Positions 51,016-62,490 of a DNA stretch of 64,000 nt are shown piece by piece. The notes below the pieces were generated by a model that did not search any database, was not told the origin of the DNA, and was given only the letters and a program-made list of their open reading frames with translations. The DNA is taken from NCBI RefSeq assembly GCF_003255815.1, contig NC_037682.1, forward strand, positions 49,253,131 through 49,317,130, in the 5' to 3' direction. Each line of letters opens with the position of its first letter. Position 1 is the stretch's first letter. A program made the position numbers and the translations under genes. Source of the stretch: Theropithecus gelada (lineage: Eukaryota > Chordata > Mammalia > Primates > Cercopithecidae).

Positions 51016-52605
51016 AAATCCCTTTTTCTTATGGCAATGTAAAAATGTATAGATCATAATTATAATGGTCTGGGGAGGAAAGGTGATGGTCTGATTTCTG
51101 TCATTCTTTTAGATACTTGATGGTTAACTCAACAAACAGCTATTTGAGATAGGCAAGGAAAACGGTCTCCATTTCCAAATAGGAATATAGGTGTGTGACT
51201 TCTAGAAAGCCCTAAAATAAGGAATTGGCTGTCTAGTGATTAATCCTCAGAAACACTGATCACAGTTATCCCTATCCTACTATAAACTCTTGTTTCCCTT
51301 CGTTATTGGAGGAACTGCTGGGATCTATGATTCAAACTAACTGGGCCAGAGTATTCTGAATTATATTATTACTTTTCTCGAGGTTAATATCATGCTCTCC
51401 TGTATTTCTTTTAAAATATCAGTAGCATGAAGTCATAGTTTACTGCAATATTCTACCTCATTGACGAATAACAATGATTTTACCTTTGATCCTTGCTTCA
51501 TTTTGTCAATCACACTTAGTGTTCCAGGTAGTTACTACACTTAAAGTACTAATTTGGTATCTGAAGCAGTTCCTTTACCTAATTGGCATTTTGTCCAGTT
51601 ATTTTCAGTAGGAGGTCTTAGCCAACTTTTTTGTTGGTTTTTGTCCTATTCAATATTCCATATGCAAGTATACATGTTGCAAAATAAAAAAGTCCAGATA
51701 CAGATGAGTTGGAATGTCTTTGGCATTCTTGACAGTCAACCTTTACAATTAAATCTTGGAATAATTTCTCATTCTGATATCCCTTTTATGACTCATGCTG
51801 AGATCCTTAATTAAATAACTGTCCAGGTGTTCCCTTGTTCTGCCCTTATTAGAATTTTCAGTGTAGCTCCTACTGCTCAGGTCAAGATTTTTAGCCTGTA
51901 GCTTCCTACATTTTTCTGTAGATCCCTCTGTAAGAACTCAGTAGGTGTTAAACAATATGATTGTTTAGGTCTCTCTGTTTCTCCTGTTTGTAAAGCAGGA
52001 ATGGAGAAAATTCTCTGAGGTGTTCCTATATCAGTTAATTATTGTTTTTACTACTGCTTTATAACTTACTTGTTTATTCTTTTCTAATATATTTTACTTC
52101 TTAGTCCAGTGCTGTTGATAGTGACTGGTTGTCTTCACTGATGTTTTCCTGTGGCACTGAGAACTTCAGGTGAATAGGAACCAAATCAGTTCAGAATATT
52201 TTTATGAAATATTTTTAGTATATATTGTTTATATATGATTGTATAGTTATAAACTGACTACATATTTTTCAGAAAACTGTAGAACATGATCTTAAAATAT
52301 TCATTGGAATGAACATTTGGAAACACCAATTTGAAAAGATAGGAGTAACTTTTTTCAAGTTTTCTTTTCTTTCTTTTTTTTTTTTAAATTTATTTATTAT
52401 TATTATACTTTAAGTTGTAGGGTACATGTGCATAACGTGCAGGTTTGTTACATATGTATACTTGTGCCATGTTGGTCTACTGCACCCATCAACTCGTCAT
52501 TTACATCAGGTATAACTCCCAATGCAATCCCTCCCCCCTCCCCCCTCCCCATGATAGGCCCCGGTGTGTGAGGTTCCCCTTCCCGAGTCCAAGTGATCTC
52601 ATTGT

Positions 52606-53637
52606 TCAGCTCCCACCTATGAGTGAGAACATGCGGTGTTTGGTTTTCTGTTCTTGTGATAGTTTGCTAAGAATGATGGTTTCCAGCTGCATCCATGTCC
52701 CTACAAAGCACACAAACTCATCCTTTTTTATGGCTGCATAGTATTCCATGGTGTATATGTGCCACATTTTCTTAATCCAATCTGTCACTGATGGACATTT
52801 GGGTTGATTCCAAGTCTTTGCTATTGTGAATAGTGCTGCAATAAACATATGTGTGCATGTGTCTTTATAGCAGCATAATTTATAATCCTTTGAGTATATA
52901 CCCAGTAATGGGATGGCTGGGTCATATGGTACATCTAGTTCTAGATCCTTGAGGAATCGCCATACTGTTTTCCATAATGGTTGAACTAGTTTACAATCCC
53001 ACCAACAGTGTAAAAGTGTTCCTATTGCTCCACATCCTCTCCAGCACCTGTTGTTTCCTGACTTTTTAATGATTGCCATTCTAACTGGTGTGAGATGGTA
53101 TCTCATTGTGGTTTTGATTTGCATTTCTCTGATGGCCAGTGATGATGAGCATTTTTTCATGTGTTTGTTGGCTGTATGAATGTCTTCTTTTGAGAAATGT
53201 CTATTCATATCCTTTGCCCACTTTTTGATGGGGTTGTTTGTTTTTTTCTTGTAAATTTGTTGGAGTTCTTTGTAGGTTCTGGATATTAGCCCTTTGTCAG
53301 ATGAGTAGATTGCAAAAATTTTCTCCCATTCTGTAGGTTGCCTGTTCACTCTGATGGTAGTTTCTTTTGCTGTGCAGAAGCTCTTTAGTTTAATGAGATC
53401 CCATTTGTCAATTTTGGCTTTTGCTGCCGTTGCTTTTGGTGTTTTAGACATGAAGTCTTTGCCCATGCCTATGTCCTGAATGGTACTACCTAGGTTTTCC
53501 TCTAGGGTTTTTATGGTATTAGGTCTAACATTTAAGTCTCTAATCCATCTTGAATTAATTTTCGTATAAGGAGTAAGGAAAGGATCCAGTTTCAGCTTTC
53601 TACTTATGGCTAGCCAATTTTCCCAGCACCATTTATT
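52606..53637 (-). pseudogene. L1 ORF2 C-terminal remnant
   Basis: Minus-strand frame equivalent to the C-terminal third of ORF2p, with the KAKIDKWDLIKLKSFCTAKE segment, the Cys-rich CWRGCGAIGTLLHCWWDC and the WHIYTMEYYAAIKK tail. The frame is open from the gap to the end. No endonuclease or complete reverse transcriptase remains. Confidence 0.9.
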
Positions 53638-53641
53638 NNNN
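53638..53641. other. Assembly gap (4 N)
   Basis: The only ambiguous bases in the window, placed inside a young L1. Comparison with the related L1 indicates that about 490 bp are missing rather than 4. Confidence 0.95.
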
Positions 53642-53872
53642 ATTCTCTTTGAAGCAATTGTGAATGGAAGTTCATTCCTGATTTGGCTCTCTGTTTGTCT
53701 GTTACTGGTGTATAAGAATGCTTGTGATTTTTGCACATTAATTTTGTATCCTGAGACTTTGCTGAAGTTTCTTATCAGCTTAAGGAGATTTTGGGCTGAG
53801 ACAATGGGGTTTTCTAAATATACAATCATGTCATCTGCAAAGAGGGACAATTTGATTTCTTCTTTTCCTAAC
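53642..53872 (-). pseudogene. L1 ORF2 reverse-transcriptase remnant
   Basis: Minus-strand remnant carrying the FADD catalytic motif region (LFADDMIVYLENP), cut off by the insertion's 5' truncation on the right and the N gap on the left. The apparent continuity with the C-terminal frame through the Ns is an accident of gap size. Confidence 0.85.
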
Positions 53873-53938
53873 TGAATACCCTTTTCAAGTTTTCTAATAG
53901 AAGTTTGATTGCTTTTAAAATTTGTGGATATTTCTTGT

Positions 53939-53949
<11 letters not shown>

Positions 53950-53971
<22 letters not shown>

Positions 53972-54255
53972 ACTGAGTCTGGCTCTGTCGCCCAGGCTGG
54001 AGTGCGGTGGCCGGATCTCGGCTCACTGCAAGCTCCGCCTCCCGGGTTCACGCCATTCTCCTGCCTCAGCCTCCCGAGTAGCTGGGACCACAGGCGCCCG
54101 CCACTTCGCCCGGCTAGTTTTTTTTTTTGTATTTTTTAGTAGAGACGGGGTTTCACCGTGTCAGCCAGGATGGTCTCGATCTCCTGACCTCGTGATCCGC
54201 CCGTCTCGGCCTCCCAAAGTGCTGGGATTACAGGCTTGAGCCACCGCGCCCGGCC
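53950..54255 (-). mobile_element. AluY (Old World monkey AluYR-like), antisense
   Basis: Poly-T, 'gagactgagtctggctctgtcgcccaggc', 'ggtggccggatctcggctcactgcaagctcc', ending 'ggcttgagccaccgcgcccggcc'. Flanking duplication of about 15-16 bp, (c)ttgtttaatttttt, at 53934-53949 and 54255-54270; its exact edge merges with the T tail. It sits about 40 bp from the L1's right end. Confidence 0.96.
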
Positions 54256-54270
54256 TTGTTTAATTTTTTT

Positions 54271-57200
54271 AATTTCAGCTAATCAGCACTTGAACTTAGC
54301 AGTATAAATTGTAAAATAAAGATAGTCAATGTCAGAGTCACATTCACTTTAGAAATATAAGATTCTTTGTAATAAGAATTCAAATTTTTTAAAAAATAAG
54401 AGAAAGCAATAAGACCTGTATTTATAGTTCACTCTATCCAGAGCTATTGCTTCATGGCATATCTTGTCAGTATTTACCTTCTACATATGAGACCATTCAA
54501 AGCATTTTTCAAATGGTGAAAAAGACATACTCCTTACACAAAATGTATTCATCTCTGACACTTACAAAATGGGTATATGACATTCAGACTTTCTTTTTTT
54601 TTTTTTGGAAGGAGAATGGGTTAACTATATTTTCAAATATGGCTTTTGAAATTTGATCAAATTTAGGAGAGAGATTATTGTTGGACTAATTTTAAATGCT
54701 TTTTTAGCAAAATAAGAGACTGAAGGGATGCTTTAAACATTTTTTTCTATCAAAAAAAGAAACACTTTCCCATTTGAACCCGAAACAGAACAAAGGATAA
54801 AACAATATTATTAAAGATGAATTAAGGATTATTAAAGATATTAAAAATAAAACCTAACTTCTTGTTCAAAAGCAAATGATGAATACAGAGACAATTTGAG
54901 CAAGTTTGACACTTTTTTTCTTTTTATATCTTGAGTCCTAGAACCTATTAGCTTACATGATCAGCAAGATTAAATCATGGCAATTGGCTATGGTTCATGA
55001 GTATGAGGTGGTTGCATTCAATATCATTCCTCTTGTTCAGAATGCTGACTTCTGAAATAGTACTGTTCCCCCCCCCACACACACACACACAATTTGCAAG
55101 CTTTAATAGAAGCAAAGGGAAGAGGGCCTAACCTCTTGTAACAACCCACACAGACACATCTGGGTCTATTATAATGGAAACAAATGAAAACCTGAATGGT
55201 TTCCACAAATTGAAAAATAGGAATTTTCATTAGAAATAGGAAAAGGCATGATTAAGATAGTATTGTAAAAGTTCCCATGTTTATTTTATTTGCAACTATT
55301 CAGGACTTATATATGCAGTTAAGAACAATTTTATTTATATTTGTTCCTTGAATATATTTTTTAACATTATTTTGCCTTTGTAAATTCTAACTTTTAAATA
55401 GATTCTTCTAAAGCCATGTAAGCCATGTTGAAAAAGTGTGGTGAATGATTTTGTGAACTGTTTTTACAGTTTTGATGAGTCCATTTTTATAGTTTAATAA
55501 ATCAGGATAATAATTATAAATGACTATTAAAATATCACTTTAATATTAGGTCTTTTCAGAGAATGTTTGCTTTGTAAATTCAGATCCCTCTGTGCTTTGG
55601 GGAAAATGATGATTTCTCTCATTTTTTACATGTTAAGTAATTCTCCTGATATGGAGCCCAGAAAAAAAATAGGTATTTTTGATATTTCCAGGACAGAAAT
55701 AGCATATTTTTTCCAAGTCTATGGAAAGCAAAACTAATAGGTCATGGAATATGGATCTTTGGAGTTGGGAATGCTGATTTATAGGCTGTAATTTCAAAGG
55801 AAAGATAACTGCTTCAGTAATTTCATCCTCCCTCTCCCACTCATTGAACTGTAGTATCTTAGCTAATATTTTGAAGCATTTTACTTCTGAGTTATGCTAA
55901 CTGGTAAACAGAATTCACTTTTAATTAATTTGACAGTTGTAAACAGCTCAAAGTGTGTTTACAGTATTTTAATCAATGACTAAATATAAGACAATTCTAG
56001 GGAAAACAGAAAATATTTTATAAATCCTCATTTCTTTATTTTTTTCATATATTTATTCATCTAACCTCATTTGACCATGCCATGGTTTTGAATCTGGAGA
56101 AGATACTTTTTTATGGATCCAATATACCACATTCTTTGGTTTCTACAGCACATCAATTGGAACACGTTTAACGATGGAGTTTTGTAGCTAAAACTTTGCA
56201 AAAGAATTCAGTTCATTAAAATACCTTTGTGAGAAACTTCCTTTTCCAGGGATGAACAGTATTATCCAATTATTCATGTCTCTTCAGACTCCAGTTTTAG
56301 AGTTATTCAAGTGACTTGTATTGTGAGCTATATAGGCAATGTCCTCTACTCACATAGCTAACTAAACAACGATCTCTTAAGAATGAACTGGCTGGGTGGG
56401 GTTTTATTTAGGCATTTGGCTTTCTGGGCAAGGGCCAATGATTTAGTCAATTCATACACATATGTCTTTTTTGGGTATAATTGTGAGACTTGAAATTTTT
56501 AGTTTGTGTTTTCTTTATGATTAATGTTCAATATTCATTGCCTTCCCCTCATCATTTAACATATGCAAACTTTATTTGTAGAAGGACTGAACTAAATGTC
56601 ATTGCTGCATCTTTGCAAACATTGTCTTATCTGAAAACTTTTTATTTTAAATGTTGAAATACATATTGTTTATTTTATTTTACCCAAACCAAGTGTTCAT
56701 TGCTTCACTGAAGTTCTACTCTGTTCTTAAGCCTATATGATTATCTTTCATATACAGTGTTTTTAATTTTGATTATAATATATTCCTGTGTGCTATTTAT
56801 ATATTTTTTGTGTCTGTATGTTTGCCGCATGGTAGAGCATCATTAGATGTGTGTTATCCTTTTTTCCTTTTTGGTAACCAGAAAGATGCTAATATTATAA
56901 GCAAGGAAGTGATTGTCCTTAAGCAATTAAACAGAATAACTTGAGATGTCCTCTCACCTTTTAAGGAGATAGACCTTGCCTTTTGTTTCCTTCAATATGA
57001 TTAACTACAGGCATTTCAGGTATCTGCTGAGCAGAATAAAGGACTACCTTTTTATGTGAAGTAGTTGTGTAAAGATCAGAAATAATTGCTTTGTACATTA
57101 GCCTTCATGGCCTGCTTGACCTAGTTAATTAATTTTTTGCTAGCATAATAATAATAGATATATATTTGAAGATATGCTTCATCGTTAAGTATCTAATTGA

Positions 57201-58490
57201 CCTCTAATTTTAAGAGCTGCACCTTCCATTTATTGTCTTTTGGAGATGGCTGGAGCAGCCAGCAGGAAAACCGAGGACAGTCTGAAGCTGACTTCAATCC
57301 CACATAGTCCCTCTGTCTTAGGTTGTATTTCTTTGTTATTTGTATTGAACATTGATGAACAAAAAGCAATTACAGTGCTCCTGTTTTGGCTCTAGCAAAG
57401 AGTCAGTTTTTGTATTTTATTGATCAGGTAATGGATCTCCTTCCAACATTCTCTGAAAAGGACTAAATAAACCTATTGAAAGTAATTTGATACTTCTATC
57501 AGCACTGTATGTGCATCTGATACTCCCTTGCAAAGAAATGAGGGGTATAAACACAGCTTAGAAGTCTAGGATTAGCCCCTAGCTTCAGCAAGCCCTTAAA
57601 ATATGTTGTAATTCTATCTTCAATCATGAATTAGCCAGGAAAAACAGACCCTTTTTCCTCTCCCTATGTCTCTGCTGTATGCTGTTTTTAATTGCCCACA
57701 GGCAGGCTGTTGTGATCTTTGGATGTTTAAAACCAAGATAAAAATGCAAATCTAATTATTTCTTTTATGTAATCTAATTAGCTTTAAAAGTAATGATAGA
57801 TGCTCTATAGTCTGCTTGAAACATTTTAATAATAAAGTTTCTGGGTTATAAAGAATAGGTAAAGCTGCTATAATTATGACTAGCAAGGGCTGTAACAGCA
57901 AAAATTACAAATTCTTGTTGTGAACTAAAACTACACTTTAGTTTTTCCACATTAGTCATGCTAGATTGTTTGTTATAGTTGGAATGCACCTAAAAATAAG
58001 AGAACTGACCAGATTCCAAGAACTACTCTATGCAATTAGCTAGTTTACCTGCTTTACCAAATGTGGCCCTATGGCAAAGATCTCATTCAGCAGACCAAAA
58101 CCTGAAGGTGAATCTCAAAGCTTTTTCTGCACTATCCTTCAGTAACTTCAGTCTCTACACAACCCGCCCTTCTCTATCTGTGCTTATGTCTCAGACTGCA
58201 CTGTACTCCCCAGTTCTCTCCCAAACCAGTGATACTAAAAATTCAGGGAATCCAAAGTCTCTGCTTCTTTCTGGAATTAAAGTGGGAGAGTGCCTTACCT
58301 CTTCAGAGGCAGAGGGAGGTGCAGCAGAGTGGGGTAGATGTTCCAGGTGAGGCCAGCAAGTGACATTACATAATACTGAATCAGTCTCCCAGGGAAAATG
58401 TCTCTCTTCTATTTTTTTTTTCCTTGATCCTTCTCATTACATTGAGGGCTCAGTTTAATGTTAGTCTTTAATACTCTTATAGTATGTACT
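54271..58490. other. Long Alu-free intronic stretch
   Basis: More than 4 kb with no Alu, MIR or L1 that I recognise. It contains a C9/CA tract at 55068-55092 and a cluster of octamer and homeodomain-type motifs at 57744-57781. A 106-codon open frame at 58030-58350 has no recognisable domain. Candidate regulatory sequence by exclusion only. Confidence 0.5.
55068..55092. repeat. C9 run followed by (CA)8
   Basis: Nine C then alternating AC to 55092. Confidence 0.95.
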
Positions 58491-58497
58491 AAAATCT

Positions 58498-58523
58498 GAG
58501 AGAGAGAGAGAGAGAGAGAGAGA
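58498..58523. repeat. (GA)n microsatellite
   Basis: About 13 GA units. Confidence 0.97.
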
Positions 58524-59204
58524 TCATCTTATTCTCAGAGCCTTTGGCTGCAGTATGGCAGTCAGCTAGAATTTAAATAAATTTAATGTTTTTCTTTACA
58601 GGGTTATCTGGTTATCTTCTGTTTATGGCAAGTTATTTTAATTTTCTATCTGAAGTAAAATATGAAGTTTCCTTTTGAAATAAGTGTATTTACACGAAAA
58701 GAAAAAGTCAAATTAAAACCCTAAGCAAATAGTAATTAGGTACTTGGATATGGCAAAATTATGAAGATAGTTCTCTAATGATGGAATTTTGGGAAACCCT
58801 TGAAAGAGTACTACAGCAAGAGTTGTATTAAACATTCCCCCTTTACCCTGCCACCACTTTCACAGAATGTTAAACTCGAAAACATCATCTGGAAGTCCTC
58901 ATGATTCTCATTCACTGGATAGAGGGAGGATAGGTAACTATCCATGTGGAAGACAATATAGTAAGTTTATCATAAGCCATACTTTAACCCTGAAATTATG
59001 TTTCTCCACCTTTTTGGGAATTAAAATGTCCTTTCTATGAAGTATTGGTGATAATAGGTGGTATGTGCTTTCTTTGTTTTTCAATAGTTTTATTTGGTAA
59101 AATAAAAAGTTTCCAACTATATGTAAGTCTCCACTTTGGCTTGTCTTTGAAATTTTGCTGATCTATGATATGTAAAAACTTTGGGTATGCTTAATTTAGT
59201 CCAA

Positions 59205-59320
59205 AGCCTTTAGTTTATATGAGGAAACTGAGGTATGGACTAGAGGCTTGTCCAAGCTTAAAAAGCAAATATTGTCAGAACTACAAGGGGAACCCAAGTT
59301 TCTTGATGCCTGATGGAGCA
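59205..59320 (-). mobile_element. MIR core fragment
   Basis: 'atatgaggaaactgaggtatggactagaggcttgtccaagcttaaaaagcaaat...ggggaacccaag' matches antisense MIR. It is followed at 59385-59430 by a second MIR-like piece in the opposite orientation ('cttcagtttcctagtttataaaatgtggctaataatacc'). Confidence 0.75.
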
Positions 59321-59384
59321 CTGTTTCCAGTATTTCAGATCCTTTCTCCATTTGCCCTTTTTGTGACTTAAATAAATCTTACTG

Positions 59385-59430
59385 CACTTCAGTTTCCTAG
59401 TTTATAAAATGTGGCTAATAATACCTGACA
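59385..59430 (+). mobile_element. MIR core fragment, sense
   Basis: 'cacttcagtttcctagtttataaaatgtggctaataatacc' equals the sense MIR core 'cctcagtttcctcatctgtaaaatggggataataatagtacc'. Confidence 0.7.
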
Positions 59431-59780
59431 TCTAAAATCTCATTACATTCTCTTTATCCTTAAATAGAAAAAATAGAAAATTTGTCACTAGACTCTTTCT
59501 ACCCTTAGAACTACTGCAGCTGTGGGTCTATACCTACAAGGCAAGAGATAAAAAGAATATAATTGGAATCTTTTTGTAGTGCAATGGGAGGTGTGTTTAT
59601 GGCTGGATGACTCTTCTGGTATTTACGTATGAACCTCTTAGTTAATTATACTACTTCCTGAGGGCTTTAATGTGATGTGTCACTATACCGAGGGTCAGAC
59701 ACCTTTAATATTAATAACTTTTTTTTATAGCTACCTTCTTCATCTGATGAATGTGAGCAGTGAGTGACAGCATTCCATGC

Positions 59781-59952
59781 TAATGGTTCTCAACCATGGT
59801 TGTCCCTTGTAATCACTTGGAATCTTGTTAAAAATACTGATGCCTATCCCAAATATTTTTATTTAATTGGTCTTGGATAGAGTTTGAGCATGAAGAGTAT
59901 TGAAAAGTTTATAGATGATTGTAGTGGGTAATCAGAATAGAAAAATACTGCT
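59781..59952 (+). mobile_element. MER5A-like hAT element
   Basis: 'taatggttctcaaccatgg...cttgtaatcacttggaatcttgttaaaaatactgatgcc' matches the left half of MER5A ('cagtggttctcaa...aatcacctgg...cttgttaaaa'). The right end is diverged, near 'agaaaaatactgctc'. Confidence 0.75.
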
Positions 59953-60026
59953 CTCTACAGGGTAATGAAGATTAAATGATTAAAGATTAACGCTAAATTG
60001 TTTAGATTTTAGGTTAGATTAGTTTG

Positions 60027-60094
60027 AATATATATATATTCTATATATATAAATATATATATTCATATAAATATATATATTCATATATATATAT

Positions 60095-60139
<45 letters not shown>
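60027..60139. repeat. Large (TA)n tract
   Basis: About 113 bp of TA-rich repeat with 'ttcatataaa' and 'cacaca' interruptions. Confidence 0.97.
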
Positions 60140-60143
<4 letters not shown>

Positions 60144-60208
60144 CAATCCATCCATCCTCCATCCATCAGTTCATCCGTTCATCCGCCCATCCATCCATCC
60201 GTCTGTCC
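60144..60208. repeat. (CCAT)n-type microsatellite
   Basis: Imperfect tccatccatcc units including tcatccgttc and cgcccatcc variants, directly after the TA tract. Confidence 0.95.
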
Positions 60209-60744
60209 TGAGGGTTGGAGTATACCTTAAATAACTCATGATGAGTCAAAATATACTTTTTATTTTGGTCACAGCTGTTTTACTTACTAGCTAGAAAGCT
60301 TTTAATGGACCATGGTTTAAACAATTTAAATCAATTTAATTAGTTTTTCTAACAATTTGATTTTTATTTGTATATGAGGATTTTGGCAAGCTAAAAATGT
60401 ATAGCTATCACAAGGTTTGTGTCTTTTGGAGAAGGTGTATGAAAAACATGAAGCATGGTCTTACAAAATAAGACAAAAAAGTCAGAAAATAAATTCTCAG
60501 ATGCCATTTGGCTTTTAACTTTCTAAACAGAATAAACTTTAACACAAACAACCCATTTTTAAAAAGTGTTTTTAAAACTTTATGACATAGAAAAAACTCT
60601 TACATCCTGACATATGTGAGGAATGTATGACTCTGAATCCACTTTTAAGCTAGATTTGTACATACAAACAAAAGATGTAGAGCATAAGAGGTGTTATTTC
60701 AGAATATATGTAATTTAAAAATGTTGTGGAACCAGCGCAGGTAT

Positions 60745-60960
60745 TGGAGACAAATAAATTAGGGTTTAAATAACAATTCCACTACCTGTTAGCTCTATGG
60801 CCTGTTTTGTTACTTACTAGCTGTGAGACAAGTTACTTAATATCTCTCAGCCTGTATTTCCTAATTCCTAAAGATAATTACAATACCTTACAGTAGTTTT
60901 GAGATAATTATATAAAACCCCTAGTAATTGCTTAATGCATAATACATACCACTATCATTG
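60745..60960 (+). mobile_element. MIR SINE
   Basis: 'gggtttaaataacaattccactacctgttagctctatggcctg...ttacttactagctgtgagacaagttacttaatatctctcagcctgtatttcctaattcc' follows sense MIR. The 'ttactagctgtgagacaagttacttaa' block is well preserved. The first part looks partly duplicated ('gttagctctatggcctg' then 'ttactagctgtgagac'). Confidence 0.9.
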
Positions 60961-61328
60961 TTGTTTTTGTTCCTGTATGACTAGGTATAGGAATAATTTC
61001 AGAGTTTCTAATAGAGAAACCTTCATGTACATATTCTACATGTGCACATATACACACATTTGTACCTGTACACACATGCATATTTAGAACCCACAAATTA
61101 GTGATGTGAATATAGAATAATCAATGTGTATGCACTATAATCAATTATTTTCACCATGATAATACAGAGGAAAAGAGCAACAGTTTTCTCTGGCCGCCAA
61201 ATGAGAGCTTTTCAATTGTCAGTGAATGGAGAGTAAGGTTTGTCGTGCACTCAGAAATGGTTGACCAAGTATTAGAGCAGCTTGGAGATTGTACAAAACA
61301 GAGCTAACATTTTATTTAAAAAAAAAAC

Positions 61329-61457
61329 AGTCAAATTCTCACCTCTCAGACTAAAATGGGCTTTGCTATTAGATCCATAGTGCTTGTGAAGTTAGAAGGA
61401 TGGTAAATGAACCTTTCCAATTTATTTTATAGCTTTTTAAACACAGTTGAAGTTATG
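61329..61457 (+). repeat. Inverted repeat A, left arm (about 129 bp)
   Basis: The arm runs from 'agtcaaattctcacctctcagac' to 'cacagttgaagttatg'. Its reverse complement recurs at 62045-62172 with four mismatches and one indel by eye. Not a repeat family I recognise. Confidence 0.93.
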
Positions 61458-62044
61458 TGATGTAGCTGCACAAAATGCAAAAGTCCTTGTTGAAAATAAA
61501 GTTGTTCATATAAATCTTATGTATGCCATCTCCTGTAAGTCAGGCATTTGCCTAGCTTTTGTGAATTATGTCTATACTTAGAATTTAAGAAGTTAAACAG
61601 TATGCATACCAGACTTGAGAGATGGGAAATAAAAATTGATATACTATGTGACACTTGATATAGCACAGGGAAATATCTTTTAAATGCTGAAGGGATGTAC
61701 TGACATAACCATTTTTAATTCACATATAGTAACTTCCCACTCAAAGTTATTAATGTTAGAGTCACGGATTTTTTACCTGTTCAAAATAACAGCAAATAAA
61801 TGATGCAAAAAGCGTAATATCTCCTGTAAGAGACTGAATTAATTTTATCCACTGCTCAATCCATTAAGAAAATGTTAAAGTTGTAGTCTCAAACAATGAA
61901 AGTTAAGGAATTCATAGTTAGAATTAAGGGTGGAGTACATCCTCAGACAGGTTGTAGTCTGGACTCTTAACTTTTGATACATGTATATTTCAGTGGAAGA
62001 CTTTTCTCTTAAAATGTCTGCAGTTGAGTTTTTTGGAGTGGCTT

Positions 62045-62172
62045 CATAACTTCACCTGTGTTTAAAAAGCTATAAAATAAATTGGAAAGGTTCATTTACC
62101 ATCTTTCTAACTTCACAAACACTATGGATCTAATAGCAAAGCCATTTTAGTCTGAGAGGTGAGACTTTGACT
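62045..62172 (-). repeat. Inverted repeat A, right arm (about 128 bp)
   Basis: The arm begins 'cataacttcacctgtgtttaaaaagc' and ends 'tctgagaggtgagactttgact'. It faces the left arm across a 587-bp spacer (61458-62044) and is followed by a CA/A tract and a half-Alu. Confidence 0.93.
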
Positions 62173-62183
62173 CTCCACTCACT

Positions 62184-62218
62184 GACACACACACACACAC
62201 ACAAAAAAAAAAAAAAAA
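62184..62218. repeat. (CA)n then poly-A
   Basis: About ten CA units followed by 16 A. Confidence 0.95.
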
Positions 62219-62231
62219 GAAAGAAAAGGTT

Positions 62232-62385
62232 AAAAATTAACTGGGTGTGGTGGCATGCATCTGTAGTCCTAGCTACTTTGGAGGCTGAGGTAGGGGGATC
62301 TCTTGAGCCCAGGAGGTTGAGGCTGCAGTGAGCTATGATCACTGCACTCCATCCTGGGCTATGGAGAGAGACTCTCTCTAAAACA
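62232..62385 (+). mobile_element. Alu right-half fragment, sense
   Basis: 'ttaaaaattaactgggtgtggtggcatgcatctgtagtcctagctac...gaggctgcagtgagctatgatcactgcactccatcctgggc...gactctctctaaaac'. It starts at the linker, so the left monomer is absent. Confidence 0.9.
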
Positions 62386-62490
62386 ATAATGTAATAAAAT
62401 AAATAAATAAACTAAAAATTTCAACTTTTTTTTAATATACAAAAGCAATATATGTTAGAAATGAAAGAAACTAAAGAAAAAATGTCTTTA

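Larger units (their letters stand above)
52366..53881 (-). mobile_element. L1PA-like LINE-1, 5'-truncated, with an N gap
   Basis: T-rich tail, antisense L1 3' end, ORF2 reading right to left, stopping at 'cctaactgaataccc'. Target-site duplication ttttcaagttttct at 52352-52365 and 53882-53895. Four N at 53638-53641 replace about 490 bp: the preceding 'agcaccatttatt' and following 'attctctttgaag' are separated by 493 bp (3206-3698) in the sister copy at 1947. True length is then about 2 kb. Confidence 0.96.

Noticed and set aside
52606..54051. 481-codon minus-strand open frame
   Set aside because: It joins an L1 ORF2 C-terminal remnant, four Ns, a reverse-transcriptase fragment, unrelated intron and antisense Alu. 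The Ns happen to preserve a frame; it is not a gene.
58030..58350. 106-codon ORF in repeat-poor intron
   Set aside because: It is the longest frame not explained by a repeat, but it has no recognisable domain, a weak start context, and no splice or poly-A signals tied to it. A frame of this length occurs by chance in 64 kb.
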